From the NCBI GenBank assembly GCA_018398765.1, contig JAHBMJ010001819.1, positions 6,930 through 26,020 of the forward strand: DNA of 19,091 bases, read 5' to 3'. This DNA is from Chromera velia. Its lineage: Eukaryota > Sar > Chromeraceae. The number at the start of each line of letters is the position of its first letter. The stretch's first letter is position 1. The position numbers were made by a program, and so were the translations under genes. The notes beneath the pieces are model-generated. The model was not told the DNA's origin. It did no database searches and saw only the letters and a program-made list of their open reading frames with translations. Of the stretch, positions 18,414-19,091 are shown one piece after another.

Positions 18414-19091
18414 ACAGAGTGGACTCTTAAGTAGGACTTAGTGGAATCCAAAGTAACTTTTAAATTAACTATATTCTAGCTTCATTATAAAGTAAAACTA
18501 GGTTACTTGAAGCAATCTAGAGTCTTTTAAAGCATTTAAAATCGTTACTCCTGTGCAAATCTGCTCAAATATGCTTAAAAGACTGGTTGATTAGCTAGGG
18601 TGCATGGTAGGGAAAAATTATAATCACCGCGGCACGTAGAAGTTAGTGAATGTTACCTGCAAAGAAATACACAGACACAACACTAGTGGATACGCTCAAA
18701 AGCAACATTTAGCGCCGCCAATCAACTACAAAGAATTGTTTCTTCTGCAAGGGAAACAGTGCAGGAAGGAGGGTTTCATAGCTAAGCTGGTCACACCGGA
18801 CAGGAGACGGTCAGCAGGGGTCGGAGAGAACAGAGCACAGAGACAACATAATTCTTTTTACAAAGAACTCACACTACACGGCGCAAAAGCTTGCAAATCG
18901 TTCTGCATATGTCAATGAGAAACTGTGAAAAAGAAGGACAGGTCCGTAGGTAGATCCAGATGTTTAGAGGGAGACCAGTACGGAGTGCCACAAATGAGAA
19001 AGGATGAATGAGTAAGCTAGGAGCACTTGCGTCGGGATAGTACGGACCGCTTTTAAGGACTGACACACATGGAGCAAGTGGAAGACATTCA
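18414..19091. other. Region downstream of gene D, no supported gene
   Basis: After the gene D stop the sequence is AT-rich to about 18630, containing an imperfect inverted repeat with arms 18521-18534 and 18572-18584 (AGTCTTTTAAAGCA against TGCTTAAAAGACT, one base indel). From 18640 to the end composition is balanced. A plus-strand frame at 18646-18918 is open but lacks clear coding features. Confidence 0.5.

Noticed and set aside
1-19091. Prokaryotic or phage origin and CRISPR-like arrays
   Set aside because: No ribosome binding sites, operon packing or regularly spaced repeats with unique spacers. The repeats present are tandem or simple.

Overview
This window looks like nuclear DNA of a eukaryote with intron-rich genes. 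There are no operons, no Shine-Dalgarno sites and no recognisable bacterial genes. Coding regions are GC-rich and full of low-complexity stretches (Glu, Ser, Gly, Pro runs). Introns carry CT/GT/GTCT microsatellites and end in pyrimidine-tract plus CAG acceptors. Long intergenic regions are sharply AT-rich. Clusters of TGCATGCA, a motif known from apicomplexan ApiAP2 regulators, sit in both divergent intergenic regions. The overall style points to an alveolate, most likely a photosynthetic chromerid (Chromera-like). That assignment is inference from style, because no marker gene is present.

Layout: gene A (minus, 1-1630, running off the left edge) and gene B (plus, 2179-7367) are divergently arranged around a 550-bp promoter region. 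A 3.2-kb AT-rich, repeat-bearing stretch (7368-10557) separates the converging 3' ends of genes B and C. Gene C (minus, 15054-10558) is a six-exon gene for a protein of about 1,017 residues. A second AT-rich divergent region (15055-16790) separates gene C from gene D (plus, about 16974-18413). The last 680 bases hold no convincing gene.

I rebuilt spliced models by hand, requiring a GT donor, an AG acceptor and a matching codon phase at every junction. Gene B closes as six exons (886 residues) and gene C as six exons. None of the four proteins belongs to a family I can name with confidence. Gene A has tandem 7-residue repeats and a degenerate IQ-like helix. Gene B is acidic, with nuclear-type basic patches around one well-ordered segment. 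Gene C combines an N-terminal hydrophobic hairpin, tandem 11-residue amphipathic repeats and C-terminal motifs resembling protein phosphatase 1 docking sites. Gene D is a basic, partly coiled-coil protein whose frame is interrupted by stops, two of which a phase-preserving intron would remove.

The most interesting points are a recurring unusual 5' splice site (GTCAGT), the shared TGCATGCA-bearing promoter element in the two divergent regions, a stop codon in gene D in the TAG-CAA-TCA context known for readthrough, and the possible PP1-docking membrane protein encoded by gene C. I cannot confirm expression, splicing or homology from the sequence alone.
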